This document shows, in pieces, positions 25,041 to 34,238 of a stretch of 64,000 bases of DNA. The position numbers and the translations under genes are program-made. Each line of letters opens with the position of its first letter. Positions within the stretch are counted from its first letter, which is position 1. The stretch is from Clostridiaceae bacterium (lineage in GTDB: Bacteria > Bacillota > Clostridia > Lachnospirales > Lachnospiraceae): contig CABJBA010000001.1 of NCBI GenBank assembly GCA_902363735.1, positions 310,001 through 374,000 on the forward strand. The letters run 5' to 3'. A model generated the notes under the pieces. It was not told the DNA's origin, did no database searches, and was given only the letters and a program-made list of their open reading frames with translations.

Positions 25041-27692
25041 TTATTTGCCAGTAACTCTCTTTGCCAGCTCTCCGCCAATCATTGGAACAAATGCAAGAAC
25101 CAAAGCCACGATCATTTCATCTACGGTAAGTGCAACGGTACTGAAAATAGGATTTAAGGCAGGGATATAAATGCTGGCAAGCAGGAAAGCAAGGGATGCC
25201 AATACGCACTTATTGAGGTAGCTGTTTTCAAAAATACGCATTTTGAATACAGAAATATGCTCTGAACGTGAAGAGTATGCACGAAGCAGCTCACCAAGTA
25301 CCAGAGTCAGGAAGCATGCGGTACGGGCTACGTCCAGATCGTCATGTACATAATAGCCGTACATGAAAGAACCAAGTGTTCCGATTGCCAGAGCGATACT
25401 CTGAATTCCTACTGCAATAGCCATCTTCTTATCAACGATAGGTTCAGCAGGATCTCTGGGAGCTCTGTCCATAACGCCAGGCTCTTCTTTTTCCATACCC
25501 AGAGCAAATGCAGGGAACGCATCTGTAATTAAGTTGATAGAAAGCAGCTGGATTGCAACAAGGGGTACCGGAAGGTTTACCAGCATAGCAAGGAAGATAA
25601 CCAGAATCTCACCGATGTTACAGGAGAGCAGGAATCCTACTACCTTACGGATATTGCTGTAAATGGTACGGCCTTCTGCAACAGCCTTTACAATGCTGGC
25701 GAAGTTATCGTCAGTCAGAATCATGTCAGCCGCTTCCTTGGAAACGTCCGTACCGGTGATTCCCATGGCAACACCAATATCGGCATGCTTAAGGGAAGGA
25801 GCATCATTAACGCCGTCGCCTGTCATGGCGGCGATGTTTCCATTTGCCCTTACTGCGTCAACAAGACGTACCTTGTGCTCAGGAGAAACACGGGCGAATA
25901 CATTAACTGTTTTTACACATTCCTGGAGTTCCTGATCGTTCATTTCAGAAATTCTGCGGCCTTCAATAGCAACAGCCTCTCCTTCAACAATACCAAGCTG
26001 ACGACCAATGGCTGTCGCTGTGATCTTATGGTCACCAGTGATCATCTTAACCTGGATTCCGGCCTTCTTACAGATATCGATAGCGCTCTTCGCTTCTTCA
26101 CGAGGAGGATCAATCATACCCACCAGACCGATAAAGGTAAGATCATTTTCCGCTTCAAAAGAAGCGTTTACTACATCGACATTGCGGTAAGCAGCACCGA
26201 TTACACGCAGTGCAGATTCTGCAAATCTCTGATTTACAGACAGAATCTCCTCGCGTTTTGCATCAGTAAGTGCTTCCACACTGCCTCCTATATCAACGGA
26301 AACACAGCGGCGGAGCAGTTCGTCAGGCGCACCCTTTGTGTACATAACGTTCTTTCCGTCAATGGCGTGGAAGGTAGACATCAGCTTTCTGTCTGAGTCA
26401 AAAGGAACCTCCTGCAGACGTGGATATTTCTCCTCCCACTGCTTTTTAACCATACCAGCCTTATGTGCCAGAACAACCATAGCCGCCTCAGTAGGATCTC
26501 CTACAATAGTCTCCTTTTCAGCATCGTAAATGGCATCATTACACAGAACAAGACTTTCAAGTACCTTCTTCACTGCTTCTGTTTTCTTGTTGCCGGACTC
26601 GTCTGTAATATCACCTACAGGACTGTAGCCTGTACCGCTTACATCATACAGCTCTTTACCGTCATAAATGCGCTGAATGGTCATCTTATTCTGTGTCAGT
26701 GTACCTGTTTTATCCGAACAGATAACAGTTGTACTTCCCAGAGTCTCAACTGCACTTAAGCGCTTGATAATTGCGTTGACCTTTACCATCTTCTGCATAC
26801 CCATGGCAAGAACAACAGTAACAACAACGGTAAGACCTTCCGGAATAGCTGCGACTGCCAAAGATACGGAAGTCATGAAGATATCAAAGAGTTCCATACC
26901 GCGTAATAATCCGAGGAGGAAAATAACTCCGCAGATTGCCAGACAAACAATACCCAGAAGTTTACCCAGGCTGTCCAGCTTTTTCTGAAGCGGGGTCGCT
27001 TCATCATCACCGTCATTAAGCATTCCGGCAATGTTACCCATCTGAGTCTTCATTCCAATATCGGTAATAACACCTTTTCCTCGTCCGTAAGTAATGACGG
27101 TACCCATATAAGCACTGTTAATACGGTCTCCAAGGCTGGAGTCTTCAACCAGAACTGCTTTGCAATCCTTTTCAACTGGAACTGATTCGCCGGTCAGGGC
27201 TGCCTCGTCAATCTTTAAATTTACAGATTCCACAAGACGGAGGTCAGCGGGAATATAATCACCTGCCTCCAGAATGATTACGTCGCCGGGAACCACTTCG
27301 TTGGAAGCGATTTCAACGACCTGCCCATTACGCAGCGCCTTGGCATGGGGACTTGCCATTTCTTTAAGCGCCTTAAGAGCATTACTGGCTTTGTTTTCCT
27401 GGTATACACCTAAAATGGTGTTCAATATTACGATTGCCAGGATAACGATGCCCTCCAGTGCTTCGCCAAGAAAAATCGAAATCACTGCTGCAACCATAAG
27501 GATGAGAACCAGAAAATCCTTAAGCTGCTCAAGAGCCATCTCTAGAAGGCTCTTTTCTTTTCCGCCCTCCAGAACATTGGGACCGTACTTTTGGCTGCGC
27601 TCGGAGGCCTCCTGGCTGGAAAGGCCTTTGTTCAAGTCAACCTGTAAATCTTGTGCGGTCTCTGAAACGGATAAGTTAAAATACTGTTTCAT
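25041..27692 (-). CDS. Calcium-transporting P-type ATPase (P2A, PMR1-like)
   Basis: An 883-residue cation pump. The cation N-terminal domain is followed by ten transmembrane segments. PAD/LTGES (actuator) is at about 165-170, and the phosphorylation motif CSDKTGTLT puts the aspartate at 327. AAIPEGLTVVVTVVLA in TM4 is the Ca2+-pump signature, and MTGDGVNDAPSLK and NLITDAFPAFALG in TM6 supply the hinge and ion-site residues. Length suits bacterial PMR1/YloB enzymes that export Ca2+ (or Mn2+). It is monocistronic with its own promoter, a 160-nt structured leader and a terminator. Confidence 0.93.
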   Translation of the reverse strand: MKQYFNLSVSETAQDLQVDLNKGLSSQEASERSQKYGPNVLEGGKEKSLLEMALEQLKDFLVLILMVAAVISIFLGEALEGIVILAIVILNTILGVYQENKASNALKALKEMASPHAKALRNGQVVEIASNEVVPGDVIILEAGDYIPADLRLVESVNLKIDEAALTGESVPVEKDCKAVLVEDSSLGDRINSAYMGTVITYGRGKGVITDIGMKTQMGNIAGMLNDGDDEATPLQKKLDSLGKLLGIVCLAICGVIFLLGLLRGMELFDIFMTSVSLAVAAIPEGLTVVVTVVLAMGMQKMVKVNAIIKRLSAVETLGSTTVICSDKTGTLTQNKMTIQRIYDGKELYDVSGTGYSPVGDITDESGNKKTEAVKKVLESLVLCNDAIYDAEKETIVGDPTEAAMVVLAHKAGMVKKQWEEKYPRLQEVPFDSDRKLMSTFHAIDGKNVMYTKGAPDELLRRCVSVDIGGSVEALTDAKREEILSVNQRFAESALRVIGAAYRNVDVVNASFEAENDLTFIGLVGMIDPPREEAKSAIDICKKAGIQVKMITGDHKITATAIGRQLGIVEGEAVAIEGRRISEMNDQELQECVKTVNVFARVSPEHKVRLVDAVRANGNIAAMTGDGVNDAPSLKHADIGVAMGITGTDVSKEAADMILTDDNFASIVKAVAEGRTIYSNIRKVVGFLLSCNIGEILVIFLAMLVNLPVPLVAIQLLSINLITDAFPAFALGMEKEEPGVMDRAPRDPAEPIVDKKMAIAVGIQSIALAIGTLGSFMYGYYVHDDLDVARTACFLTLVLGELLRAYSSRSEHISVFKMRIFENSYLNKCVLASLAFLLASIYIPALNPIFSTVALTVDEMIVALVLAFVPMIGGELAKRVTGK

Positions 27693-27852
27693 AAAGAACT
27701 CCTTAATTTTATTTAGGTCATGACGTCTTAAGTCACGCCTATGTCACTGGGCCGCTGCCTTTATAAAGGCAGTGCTCCCTGTTCTCGTGCACTATATGAT
27801 CACAACACGGAAAAATGCAGAAGAATCATTGTCGTAATCACACAATACTCTA
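27693..27852 (-). promoter_or_regulatory. Long structured 5' leader of the Ca-ATPase gene
   Basis: Between the predicted transcription start and the gene, the minus strand contains an 18-nt perfect hairpin core CTGCCTTTATAAAGGCAG (27773-27756) extended by GGG/CCC. It is followed by GTGACATAGGCGTGACTT. I tested it by eye against the yybP-ykoY (Mn2+) and NiCo riboswitch consensus and could not match the conserved loops. It may be a new cation-responsive element or just a stable hairpin. Confidence 0.4.
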
Positions 27853-27858
27853 ATGAAA

Positions 27859-27887
27859 ACTATAATTCAATACCGGGATTGTGTCAA
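27859..27887 (-). promoter_or_regulatory. Sigma-A promoter of the Ca-ATPase gene
   Basis: Minus strand TTGACA (27887-27882), 17-bp spacer, TATAGT (27864-27859). Confidence 0.8.
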
Positions 27888-28051
27888 GTAATGGTTGATA
27901 CTTTTCACACTTTTTTATCGTTTCTTAACAGCCTTGACAAAATTGTCATCTTTATTTATCTAAAAATTTTTTTGTTGGAAATTAAAAATATACTATGTTA
28001 CAATAAAGAGAGATTTGGGGAAGTAACATGTATTATGGGAGGAACGCAAAT

Positions 28052-28972
28052 ATGAGGGTACTTGCAGCGCTTTTGCTGAGCGGAAGCATTCTTTATTCAA
28101 TAACGCCTTTGTTCAGCCATAATGGAGAACAGGGATCTGCCCTGAAGGCAGAAGGTGCCGAAAGTACCTCCAATCTGTCAGTATATGAAACAGGAAATGC
28201 AAAAAAACCTATGATTGATCCCTCCGGTCTGACTCTGGAAGAAAGATTTTTAGTCCCCCAAGGATATAAGCGAACAGAAAAGCCTCTGGGAAGCTTTCAG
28301 GCATATTTAAGACAATATCCAATGAAGCCGGACAAAAGTCCGGTACTTTTGTATGATGGAAGAGAAAAAGCGGTTCAGGATGTCCATGCAGCAGTTTTTT
28401 CCATGCCCATGGTAGATGGCGATTTACAGCAATGTGCAGACAGCGTAATCCGGATGTATGGGGAATATTTCTGGCTGATGGGGGATTATGAATCCATTTC
28501 CTTTCATCTGACCAATGGTTTTTTAATGGACTATTCTTCCTGGAGATCGGGAAAAAGGCTTTCCGTCAATGGAAATCAGGTTTCCTGGGTTAAAAAAGCC
28601 TCTTTTGATGATTCCAGGGAATCTTTTACAAAATACTTGAGACAGGTTATGGTTTATGCAGGAACTCTTTCTCTGGAAAAAGAGTCCATTCCTGTAGAAA
28701 AAGACCAGATTCTGGCCGGTGATTTATTTATCCGGGGTGGAAGTCCGGGGCACTGTATTATGGTAGCAGATACTGCGGAGGACAGCGAAGGAAACCAGTG
28801 CTTTCTCCTGGCCCAGGGTTATATGCCTGCTCAGGAATTTCATATTTTAAAAAATCCACTTCACGAAGAAGACCCTTGGTATTATGAGCATGAAATACAG
28901 GATACTTTGATCACACCGGAATATGTGTTTGAAAAAGGAAGCCTGAAAAGATGGAAAGAATTTATACCGTAA
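28052..28972 (+). CDS. DUF4846 protein with N-terminal signal
   Basis: A 306-residue exported protein. MRVLAALLLSGSILYSITPLFS is a signal or anchor sequence. The DUF4846 domain follows: TLEERFLVPQGYKR, SFQAYLRQYPMKP, VLLYDGREK, CADSVIRMYGEY, a GDLFIRGGSPGHCIMVADTA block and a final WYYE. The GHCIMV histidine segment resembles a hydrolase or NlpC-like site, but the activity is unknown. I start at the ATG at 28052 (GGGAGG at 9 nt) rather than the ATG at 28028, whose upstream sequence is poorer and which would place polar residues before the signal. A strong terminator follows. Confidence 0.8.
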   Translation: MRVLAALLLSGSILYSITPLFSHNGEQGSALKAEGAESTSNLSVYETGNAKKPMIDPSGLTLEERFLVPQGYKRTEKPLGSFQAYLRQYPMKPDKSPVLLYDGREKAVQDVHAAVFSMPMVDGDLQQCADSVIRMYGEYFWLMGDYESISFHLTNGFLMDYSSWRSGKRLSVNGNQVSWVKKASFDDSRESFTKYLRQVMVYAGTLSLEKESIPVEKDQILAGDLFIRGGSPGHCIMVADTAEDSEGNQCFLLAQGYMPAQEFHILKNPLHEEDPWYYEHEIQDTLITPEYVFEKGSLKRWKEFIP

Positions 28973-28979
28973 CTTTCCC

Positions 28980-29030
28980 AAAAAAGAGACCTTCCAGCCG
29001 GAATCCACCGGCCGGAAGGCCTCTTTTTTA
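28980..29030. terminator. Bidirectional terminator between DUF4846 and ribU genes
   Basis: AAAAAAGAG-CCTTCC-GCCGG pairs with CCGGC-GGAAGG-CTCTTTTTT. It serves both convergent genes. Confidence 0.9.
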
Positions 29031-29037
29031 GGTTTAA

Positions 29038-29706
29038 TTATATAATTCCCCGCAAAACCAGTACAAACATAATACAGGTTATCAGAATGATTGCGGCAGT
29101 TAAGGTCATACCCGGGCTGAACTTCCGGCTGGTCCGGGGACTGGGAGAATCAAAAGTCAGCAAACCGGATTTTCTCAGAGTGGTGACCAGCGGCTTATAA
29201 ATAAGAAGTGTCAGACCTGTGTTGATTCCTCCTTTTAAAAGATTAAAAGGGACAATTGCCGGAAGAAGAAGCTGTACTACTGCGTCTCTTGGATATCCCA
29301 TATAAATGGGAGTAATAAGATAGTTCCATAAAACCATAATGAGAGTCAGGAGAACAGTGCCTGACAGCATTCCTATCAATGCACCTCCTGTAGAATGGTA
29401 TTTCTTATAAAGAAAAGCGGCAGGACACACAAAGGCCAGCGTTGACAGGATATTCATAATCAATCCGATGATTCCGGTACTGCTTATGGTGAACATTTCT
29501 ATGAAAGAGACAATGACAGAGATCAGCACCGCAGACATAGGACCGAAGATGAATCCTCCGGTAAGGATAATGATATCCTTAGGCTCGTATTCGAGAAAGG
29601 GCAACGCAGGGATCAGCGGGATCCTGATTGTGGCTACCGCTACGAAGGCCAGCGCACAAAGCATGGCCATTAAGGTGAGTTTGTTCGTTTGTTTTGTTGT
29701 ATTCAT
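29038..29706 (-). CDS. ribU: ECF transporter S component for riboflavin (RibU)
   Basis: A 222-residue integral membrane substrate-binding subunit of a group-II ECF transporter. The Ala-rich helix-1 motif (LMAMLCALAFVAVATIRIP) that contacts EcfT is followed by FLEYEPKDIIILTGGFIFGP, characteristic of RibU, and five further helices. The ATPase/T module is not in the window, as expected for group II. Assignment to riboflavin is supported by the FMN riboswitch and terminator directly upstream. Confidence 0.93.
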   Translation of the reverse strand: MNTTKQTNKLTLMAMLCALAFVAVATIRIPLIPALPFLEYEPKDIIILTGGFIFGPMSAVLISVIVSFIEMFTISSTGIIGLIMNILSTLAFVCPAAFLYKKYHSTGGALIGMLSGTVLLTLIMVLWNYLITPIYMGYPRDAVVQLLLPAIVPFNLLKGGINTGLTLLIYKPLVTTLRKSGLLTFDSPSPRTSRKFSPGMTLTAAIILITCIMFVLVLRGII

Positions 29707-29720
29707 GGTTTATCCTCCTG

Positions 29721-29757
29721 AAATAAATAACACCTGAAAGTATGTCTTTCAGGTGTT
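29721..29757 (-). terminator. FMN-riboswitch expression-platform terminator
   Basis: A perfect 12-bp stem, AACACCTGAAAG / CTTTCAGGTGTT (29729-29740 and 29746-29757), followed on the minus strand by TTATTTATTT. An upstream ACACCTGTT (29773-29765) could form the competing antiterminator. Confidence 0.9.
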
Positions 29758-29790
29758 AAAAATAAACAGGTGTATTATCCTTATTTAACA

Positions 29791-29901
29791 CATCTTCTTT
29801 CATCCAGACTATACTGTCGGTATTGGAATCAAACCAATTCTGCGCTGCTGCGCTCGCGGACTTTACCGCCGGTCGGGAATTGCACCCTGCCCTGAAGACT
29901 A
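29791..29901 (-). promoter_or_regulatory. FMN riboswitch (RFN element)
   Basis: The minus strand begins CTTCAGGGCAGGGTG, then has AATTCCCGACCGGCGGT, AAAGTCCGCGAGCG, GATTCCAATACCGACAG and AGTCTGGATGAAAGAAG. These are the conserved RFN blocks in order. Confidence 0.97.
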
Positions 29902-29924
29902 CTATATTCAAATGTATTGGATTT

Positions 29925-29952
29925 ATTATAACATTTTAAAAAATTAATGCAA
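29925..29952 (-). promoter_or_regulatory. Promoter of the FMN riboswitch/ribU transcript
   Basis: Minus strand TTGCAT, 16-bp spacer, TATAAT (29930-29925). Confidence 0.75.
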
Positions 29953-29959
29953 TATGTTG

Positions 29960-29988
29960 TTGCAATTTTTTTCATGCTTTGCTATAAT
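29960..29988 (+). promoter_or_regulatory. Promoter of tRNA-Ala
   Basis: TTGCAA (29960-29965), 17-bp spacer, extended -10 TATAAT (29983-29988) ten bases before the tRNA. It is back-to-back with the ribU promoter. Confidence 0.85.
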
Positions 29989-29997
29989 AGCGGACAT

Positions 29998-30070
<73 letters not shown>

Positions 30071-30078
30071 TGTAAAGT

Positions 30079-30109
30079 AACCACAAAGTTAAAAATACTT
30101 TGTGGTTTT
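30079..30109 (+). terminator. Terminator of tRNA-Ala
   Basis: An 11-bp perfect stem, AACCACAAAGT / ACTTTGTGGTT, followed by TTC. Confidence 0.85.
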
Positions 30110-30158
30110 CTTATACCCATTAATTAATAAAACCCCATAGGAGCCAGGTCAGATCAAC

Positions 30159-31073
30159 ATGAAAAAGTCACTTTTTTTCGGCATAGCCGGAGCTTTCTTT
30201 TTTGCATTTACATTTATTTTAAACAGGAGTATGCATTTATCAGGCGGCAGCTGGATATGGAGTGCCAGTCTGCGATATCTGTTTACCTTGCCCATACTGG
30301 CTCTCATCGTCGGTAAAAAACATGGATTCCAAAACGTCCACAGAGTCATTATGGAGAGTCCAAAAGGCTGGCTGCTTTGGAGCACGGTTGGATTCGGACT
30401 TTTCTACGCCCCACTCTCTTATGCGGGAAATTTCGGAGAAGCCTGGCTGATCGCCGCCTCCTGGCAAATGACAATCGTAATGGGAGTTTTGATGTCCCCC
30501 TTATTTGGCAGCCCGGTTCCTGTTAAAAACTTGTCTGCCTCAGTAATCATCTTATCAGGAGTTTTCCTGATGCAGGTACATAATATTGCAAATTTAGAAG
30601 TGCGCACCACTCTTCTGACTTTAATCCCCATCCTGGTTGCAGCCGTTTCCTATCCCCTTGGAAACAGAAAAACCATGAAAATGAGCGACAACAGGCTTTC
30701 TACCATTGAAAGAACCTATGGAATGACCTTGTGCAGTCTTCCCTTCTGGCTTATCATGTCTGTTTGGGGAACAGCAAGTGTTGGACTTCCCTCCTCCGGA
30801 CAGTCATTTCAGTCATTTTGCGTAGCTCTTTTTTCCGGCGTGATCGCTACTCTCCTGTTTTTCAGGGCAACGGATATGGTAAAATCCAACCCAAAGCAGC
30901 TTGCAGTAATTGAATCCACTCAGGCTGGGGAAGTGATTTTTACATTGCTGGGCGGTACGTTATTCTTAGGTGATTCTCTTCCTGACGGCTTAGGTGGTGT
31001 TGGGATACTTTTAATTGTCTTTGGTATGATTCTTAACAGTTTATTTTCTTCTTTACCTTTCTTTCGGAAATAA
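30159..31073 (+). CDS. EmrE-like multidrug efflux transporter (DMT superfamily, ten TM)
   Basis: A 304-residue integral membrane protein with about ten helices in two repeats (first helix KKSLFFGIAGAFFFAFTFILNRSMH). The motifs GSWIWSASLRYLFTLP and SYPLGNRK match the 'multidrug resistance efflux transporter' branch of the DMT clan. The ribosome binding site is weak (AGGTCAG). The last 41 bp overlap the 3' end of the convergent EamA gene, so the two messages would be antisense to one another. Confidence 0.82.
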   Translation: MKKSLFFGIAGAFFFAFTFILNRSMHLSGGSWIWSASLRYLFTLPILALIVGKKHGFQNVHRVIMESPKGWLLWSTVGFGLFYAPLSYAGNFGEAWLIAASWQMTIVMGVLMSPLFGSPVPVKNLSASVIILSGVFLMQVHNIANLEVRTTLLTLIPILVAAVSYPLGNRKTMKMSDNRLSTIERTYGMTLCSLPFWLIMSVWGTASVGLPSSGQSFQSFCVALFSGVIATLLFFRATDMVKSNPKQLAVIESTQAGEVIFTLLGGTLFLGDSLPDGLGGVGILLIVFGMILNSLFSSLPFFRK

Positions 31074-31932
31074 ATAGTCCTGCCAAAGTAAACAGCGTTC
31101 CGCAGGCCGCAAGCCATGTGATTGTTTCATTTAATATGAGAATGGAGGTAATAACGGTAACAGCTGGAACCAGATAAATATAGATGCTTGTTTTTACCGC
31201 TCCCAACAGTTCGACAGCCATATTCCATGTAACAAAGCAAAGTGCCGATGCACCTAAGCCAAGAAACAGAATGTTGAATATATGGACAGGCTGTAAGAAC
31301 CGTTCAAATCCCCATTCAAACGGAAGTACGGACAACGCAGGCAGCATAAATATTACCCCGTAAAAAAATATCCTCCTGGTGGTCTGTATGGTGTTATACC
31401 CCAATTGGCTGACCTTTTTTGTAAGTACTGAGTAAATTGCCCACACAAAAGCCGCTAATACGGCCAATAAATCTCCCATGGGATTTAACTTCAAAACCAT
31501 GCTTCCATTAAAATTGATAAGAATAATGCCAATCATAGCAACTACAAAGCCAATAAAAAAATTGGCTTTTAATTTTTCATTTTCTAAAAACCAGTGGGAA
31601 AACAACGCTGTAAAGAATGGAGCAACAGATATAATGACTCCCACGTTGGAGGCCAGGGTATAAGTTAAAGCGATATTTTCCAAAAGAAAATAAAGCGTAA
31701 CCCCACACAATCCGGCACCGGCAAACAGCACTTCCTGTTTCAGTGTTGTCCCTTTCAGCCTGTAGGGAAATGCTGCGGTTAAAACCACCAGGCCTATAAA
31801 GAAGCGAAAAAATAATATCTCAATAGGGGTAAAGCTGACAAGCAATACTTTCGTAGAGATAAAAGTTGTCCCCCATATAAAAGTTGTAATTGCCGCCAGA
31901 AGATGTCCAGTCATTTCTTTGTTTGTTTTCAT
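31033..31932 (-). CDS. EamA-family (DMT) transporter
   Basis: A 299-residue, ten-helix EamA transporter. It begins KEMTGHLLAAITTFIWGTTFISTKVLL and has LFFRFFIGLVVL in helix two and the second EamA repeat from about residue 150 (LLAVLAAFVWAIYSVLTKK). It is co-directional with and 10 bp downstream of the AraC gene, so it is a likely target of that regulator. Its 3' end overlaps the convergent DMT gene by 41 bp. The substrate is probably an amino acid or metabolite but cannot be set. Confidence 0.85.
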   Translation of the reverse strand: MKTNKEMTGHLLAAITTFIWGTTFISTKVLLVSFTPIEILFFRFFIGLVVLTAAFPYRLKGTTLKQEVLFAGAGLCGVTLYFLLENIALTYTLASNVGVIISVAPFFTALFSHWFLENEKLKANFFIGFVVAMIGIILINFNGSMVLKLNPMGDLLAVLAAFVWAIYSVLTKKVSQLGYNTIQTTRRIFFYGVIFMLPALSVLPFEWGFERFLQPVHIFNILFLGLGASALCFVTWNMAVELLGAVKTSIYIYLVPAVTVITSILILNETITWLAACGTLFTLAGLFISERKVKKKINC

Positions 31933-31942
31933 ATGTATTTAT

Positions 31943-32767
31943 CTAACCTTTGCTTTCCTTAAAAATATTTGTATATTGTCTGGGAGTAAGTCCAATTAAT
32001 TTTTTAAAAAACTTTGTAAAATGGCTTTGGTCTGTAAAACCTGTTTTCATGGCGGCTTCTAAAGGATCATTTCCCTTTTCCAGTAGCTTTTTTGCTTCGC
32101 TGATTCGGATTGCCTCAAGATATTGATAAGGAGTAACCCCTCTTTGTTTTGTAAAGTTTCTCAGCAAAGTATATTTATTTAAACCGGACAGTTTGCTTAA
32201 ATTCTCAAGTGTAATCAAATCTTCATAATGGTTTTCCATATAAGTACAGGACTTTTGAATTTCTTCACTGACCTCTGAAAGGCTTTCTTTTACAGGGTCC
32301 GTATATTCTGAGATCAGCTGTTCAATGAGAAAAAAGAAAACCTCCTCCTTTTTGAAATCTTCTCTCTGTTCCATAATCAGCTCGTGAAGCTCCCGCAAAA
32401 GAAGCAGGCTCTCACTCTGATGCACTGCCGTCGGAGTGAATTGGGGAAGATAATCCATTCCTGTAATCTGTCTGACTGTTTCTCTCATGACGCTCTCATT
32501 GATATTGATACTTCTCCAATCAAGAGTTTTATCATCAACCTGCCGGCAGGCATGGTTATCAAAAGGATTAAACAACAGCAAATCTCCTGCATCTATGATA
32601 TATTCCCTGTTTTTACAGGTCAGATGCCTCTTCCCGCTTTCAACAAATCCAATCACATAATATTCATGAAAATGATTTGGAAACTTTTGCATGATCCCAT
32701 TAAATTGGTGTGCCTCAATTTTCAATTCATTATCATAACACACAAAACGCTGTTCCCGGGCTTTCAT
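31943..32767 (-). CDS. AraC-family regulator of the adjacent EamA transporter
   Basis: A 274-residue regulator. The cupin sensor covers residues 15-100 (FPNHFHEYYVIGFVESGKRHL), and a double HTH ends with TGFTDQSHFTKFFKKLIGLTPRQY. It has the DNHACRQVDDKTLDW loop seen in LysE/EamA-linked AraC regulators. It is the first gene of a two-gene operon with the EamA gene 10 bp downstream, a usual regulator-exporter arrangement. An AAGGAGG site lies before the ATG. Confidence 0.87.
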   Translation of the reverse strand: MKAREQRFVCYDNELKIEAHQFNGIMQKFPNHFHEYYVIGFVESGKRHLTCKNREYIIDAGDLLLFNPFDNHACRQVDDKTLDWRSININESVMRETVRQITGMDYLPQFTPTAVHQSESLLLLRELHELIMEQREDFKKEEVFFFLIEQLISEYTDPVKESLSEVSEEIQKSCTYMENHYEDLITLENLSKLSGLNKYTLLRNFTKQRGVTPYQYLEAIRISEAKKLLEKGNDPLEAAMKTGFTDQSHFTKFFKKLIGLTPRQYTNIFKESKG

Positions 32768-32891
32768 ACCATTGTCCTCCTTATGCTTCGTGTAAATTAT
32801 AACATACTTTTATAAATTCCTCTTGTATGATATTGACTTTTTTTAGTTCCAGAATTGATTATATTTAAGTCATGATTTATAATAATTATAT

Positions 32892-34184
32892 ATGATTAGA
32901 TGGGGGGCGGTTATCTTCTTTTTCTTTTTTAAGAGTTTATATGACAAACAAATTATCATTGAGGCTTTCCGGGAAATCTGTGCCAAGAAGCTTTCCCTGG
33001 ACAACTACTGTGACATGGAAGAATATATCTTCAGCAGAGTAGACAAGAGGGATATGCTTAACGCTCTTTCTGCAATAGACTCACCCTTTGTTGCACTGTA
33101 TAAAGGGCCTTACCCTGCCCTGGAACATGCCGCCGACCGGTGGACTGAGTTTGAACATACATACCTGAAGGATATCTTCCCTCTTAGGCCTCTGGAAGCA
33201 AAAGCCATCGTCAACTGGGTGTATCAGGCTTATAAGAATGCAGTAGACCGCAAGGATGCCACAAAAAACTTTCTCAGCACCATAAGTGAATTCTATCATG
33301 TAAAGAACCTGGATTTTGCCGATTGTATCATCTATGTGAAAAGTAATATTGAGATCAATATTATTACTTCTTTTACAGGCTTTATTAAAAACATCCAGGA
33401 TATTGACAGACCCGGACACCATTTTTATTACCGGGGACATTCTAATTCAAATTATGTTTTACTGCCCTCTATTATGCGAAAACAAAGCTGGATTACCCAT
33501 GAAAGGGATATGTATAACGAAATAACCATTGAATGCCCTGATGACTTTTCCCACTGTTCTTCCCATCTGGATTATCTGGTTCACATGCAGCATTACGGAT
33601 TGCCTACCAGACTTTTGGATATAACCAGAAACCCTCTTGTTGCACTGTATTTTGCCTGTGAACAAAATCCGAAAAATTCAGGTGAGATGATTGTATTTGA
33701 TGTGGAGGACCACAAGCTTAAGTATCCGGGAAGTGATACTGTGTCTATCCTGGCAAGCCTGGCCCAGTTAACACACGGCATAAAAACGGATTTTTCAAAC
33801 TGGGCCTCCGATCCGAAGATCAGTCAGCCAGATTTTAACAAGAAAGCAATCCGCCTTCTCCATGAAATCAGGCTGGAAAAGCCGGCCTTCCGGGATGAAA
33901 TTCATAAGGAGAATGTAAAAGACTGCTTTTTCGTTTTATCCGCCAAGAAAAACAACAGGATTATCAAGCAGGACGGGGCATTTATCATCTGCGGATTATT
34001 TGATGAAAAACAGAATCCCATTAACCAATACCGCTATGAGGAAAAAAAGAAAACCCAGATATACATTGTGAAATCCAAGGCAAAAGAAGGCATTTTGAAA
34101 CAGCTTGACAAATGTTCTATTAATAAAGCCTCTCTTTTTCCGGAAATATCTGATGTTGCAGAATTCATTAAACAAAAATATTAA
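32892..34184 (+). CDS. FRG-domain protein
   Basis: A 430-residue protein with an FRG domain at about 180-275, containing HFYYRGHSNSNYVLLPSIMRK, LVHMQHYGLPTRLLDIT and NPLVALYFACE. FRG domains occur in many accessory and phage-defence loci, and their activity is not firmly known. The N-terminus is doubtful: the ATG at 32892 lacks a ribosome binding site and begins with a run of phenylalanines over a poly-T tract, and the next in-frame ATG is at 33015. The gene may be N-terminally damaged or start at a non-ATG codon. It is convergent with an OLD-type nuclease and shares its terminator. Confidence 0.75.
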   Translation: MIRWGAVIFFFFFKSLYDKQIIIEAFREICAKKLSLDNYCDMEEYIFSRVDKRDMLNALSAIDSPFVALYKGPYPALEHAADRWTEFEHTYLKDIFPLRPLEAKAIVNWVYQAYKNAVDRKDATKNFLSTISEFYHVKNLDFADCIIYVKSNIEINIITSFTGFIKNIQDIDRPGHHFYYRGHSNSNYVLLPSIMRKQSWITHERDMYNEITIECPDDFSHCSSHLDYLVHMQHYGLPTRLLDITRNPLVALYFACEQNPKNSGEMIVFDVEDHKLKYPGSDTVSILASLAQLTHGIKTDFSNWASDPKISQPDFNKKAIRLLHEIRLEKPAFRDEIHKENVKDCFFVLSAKKNNRIIKQDGAFIICGLFDEKQNPINQYRYEEKKKTQIYIVKSKAKEGILKQLDKCSINKASLFPEISDVAEFIKQKY

Positions 34185-34187
34185 AAA

Positions 34188-34228
34188 CACCCTAAGTGCT
34201 GCTGTCTTTCCACAGTACTTAGGGTGTT
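34188..34228. terminator. Bidirectional terminator between FRG and OLD genes
   Basis: AAACACCCTAAGT pairs with ACTTAGGGTGTTT across an inner CTG/CAG. Good for both convergent genes. Confidence 0.85.
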
Positions 34229-34238
34229 TCTCTGCCCT

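Noticed and set aside
27693..27852. yybP-ykoY (Mn2+) or NiCo riboswitch before the P-type ATPase
   Set aside because: The GGGGAGUA loop and the second conserved loop of yybP-ykoY are missing, and NiCo conserved G-rich junctions are absent. I keep only a structured leader.
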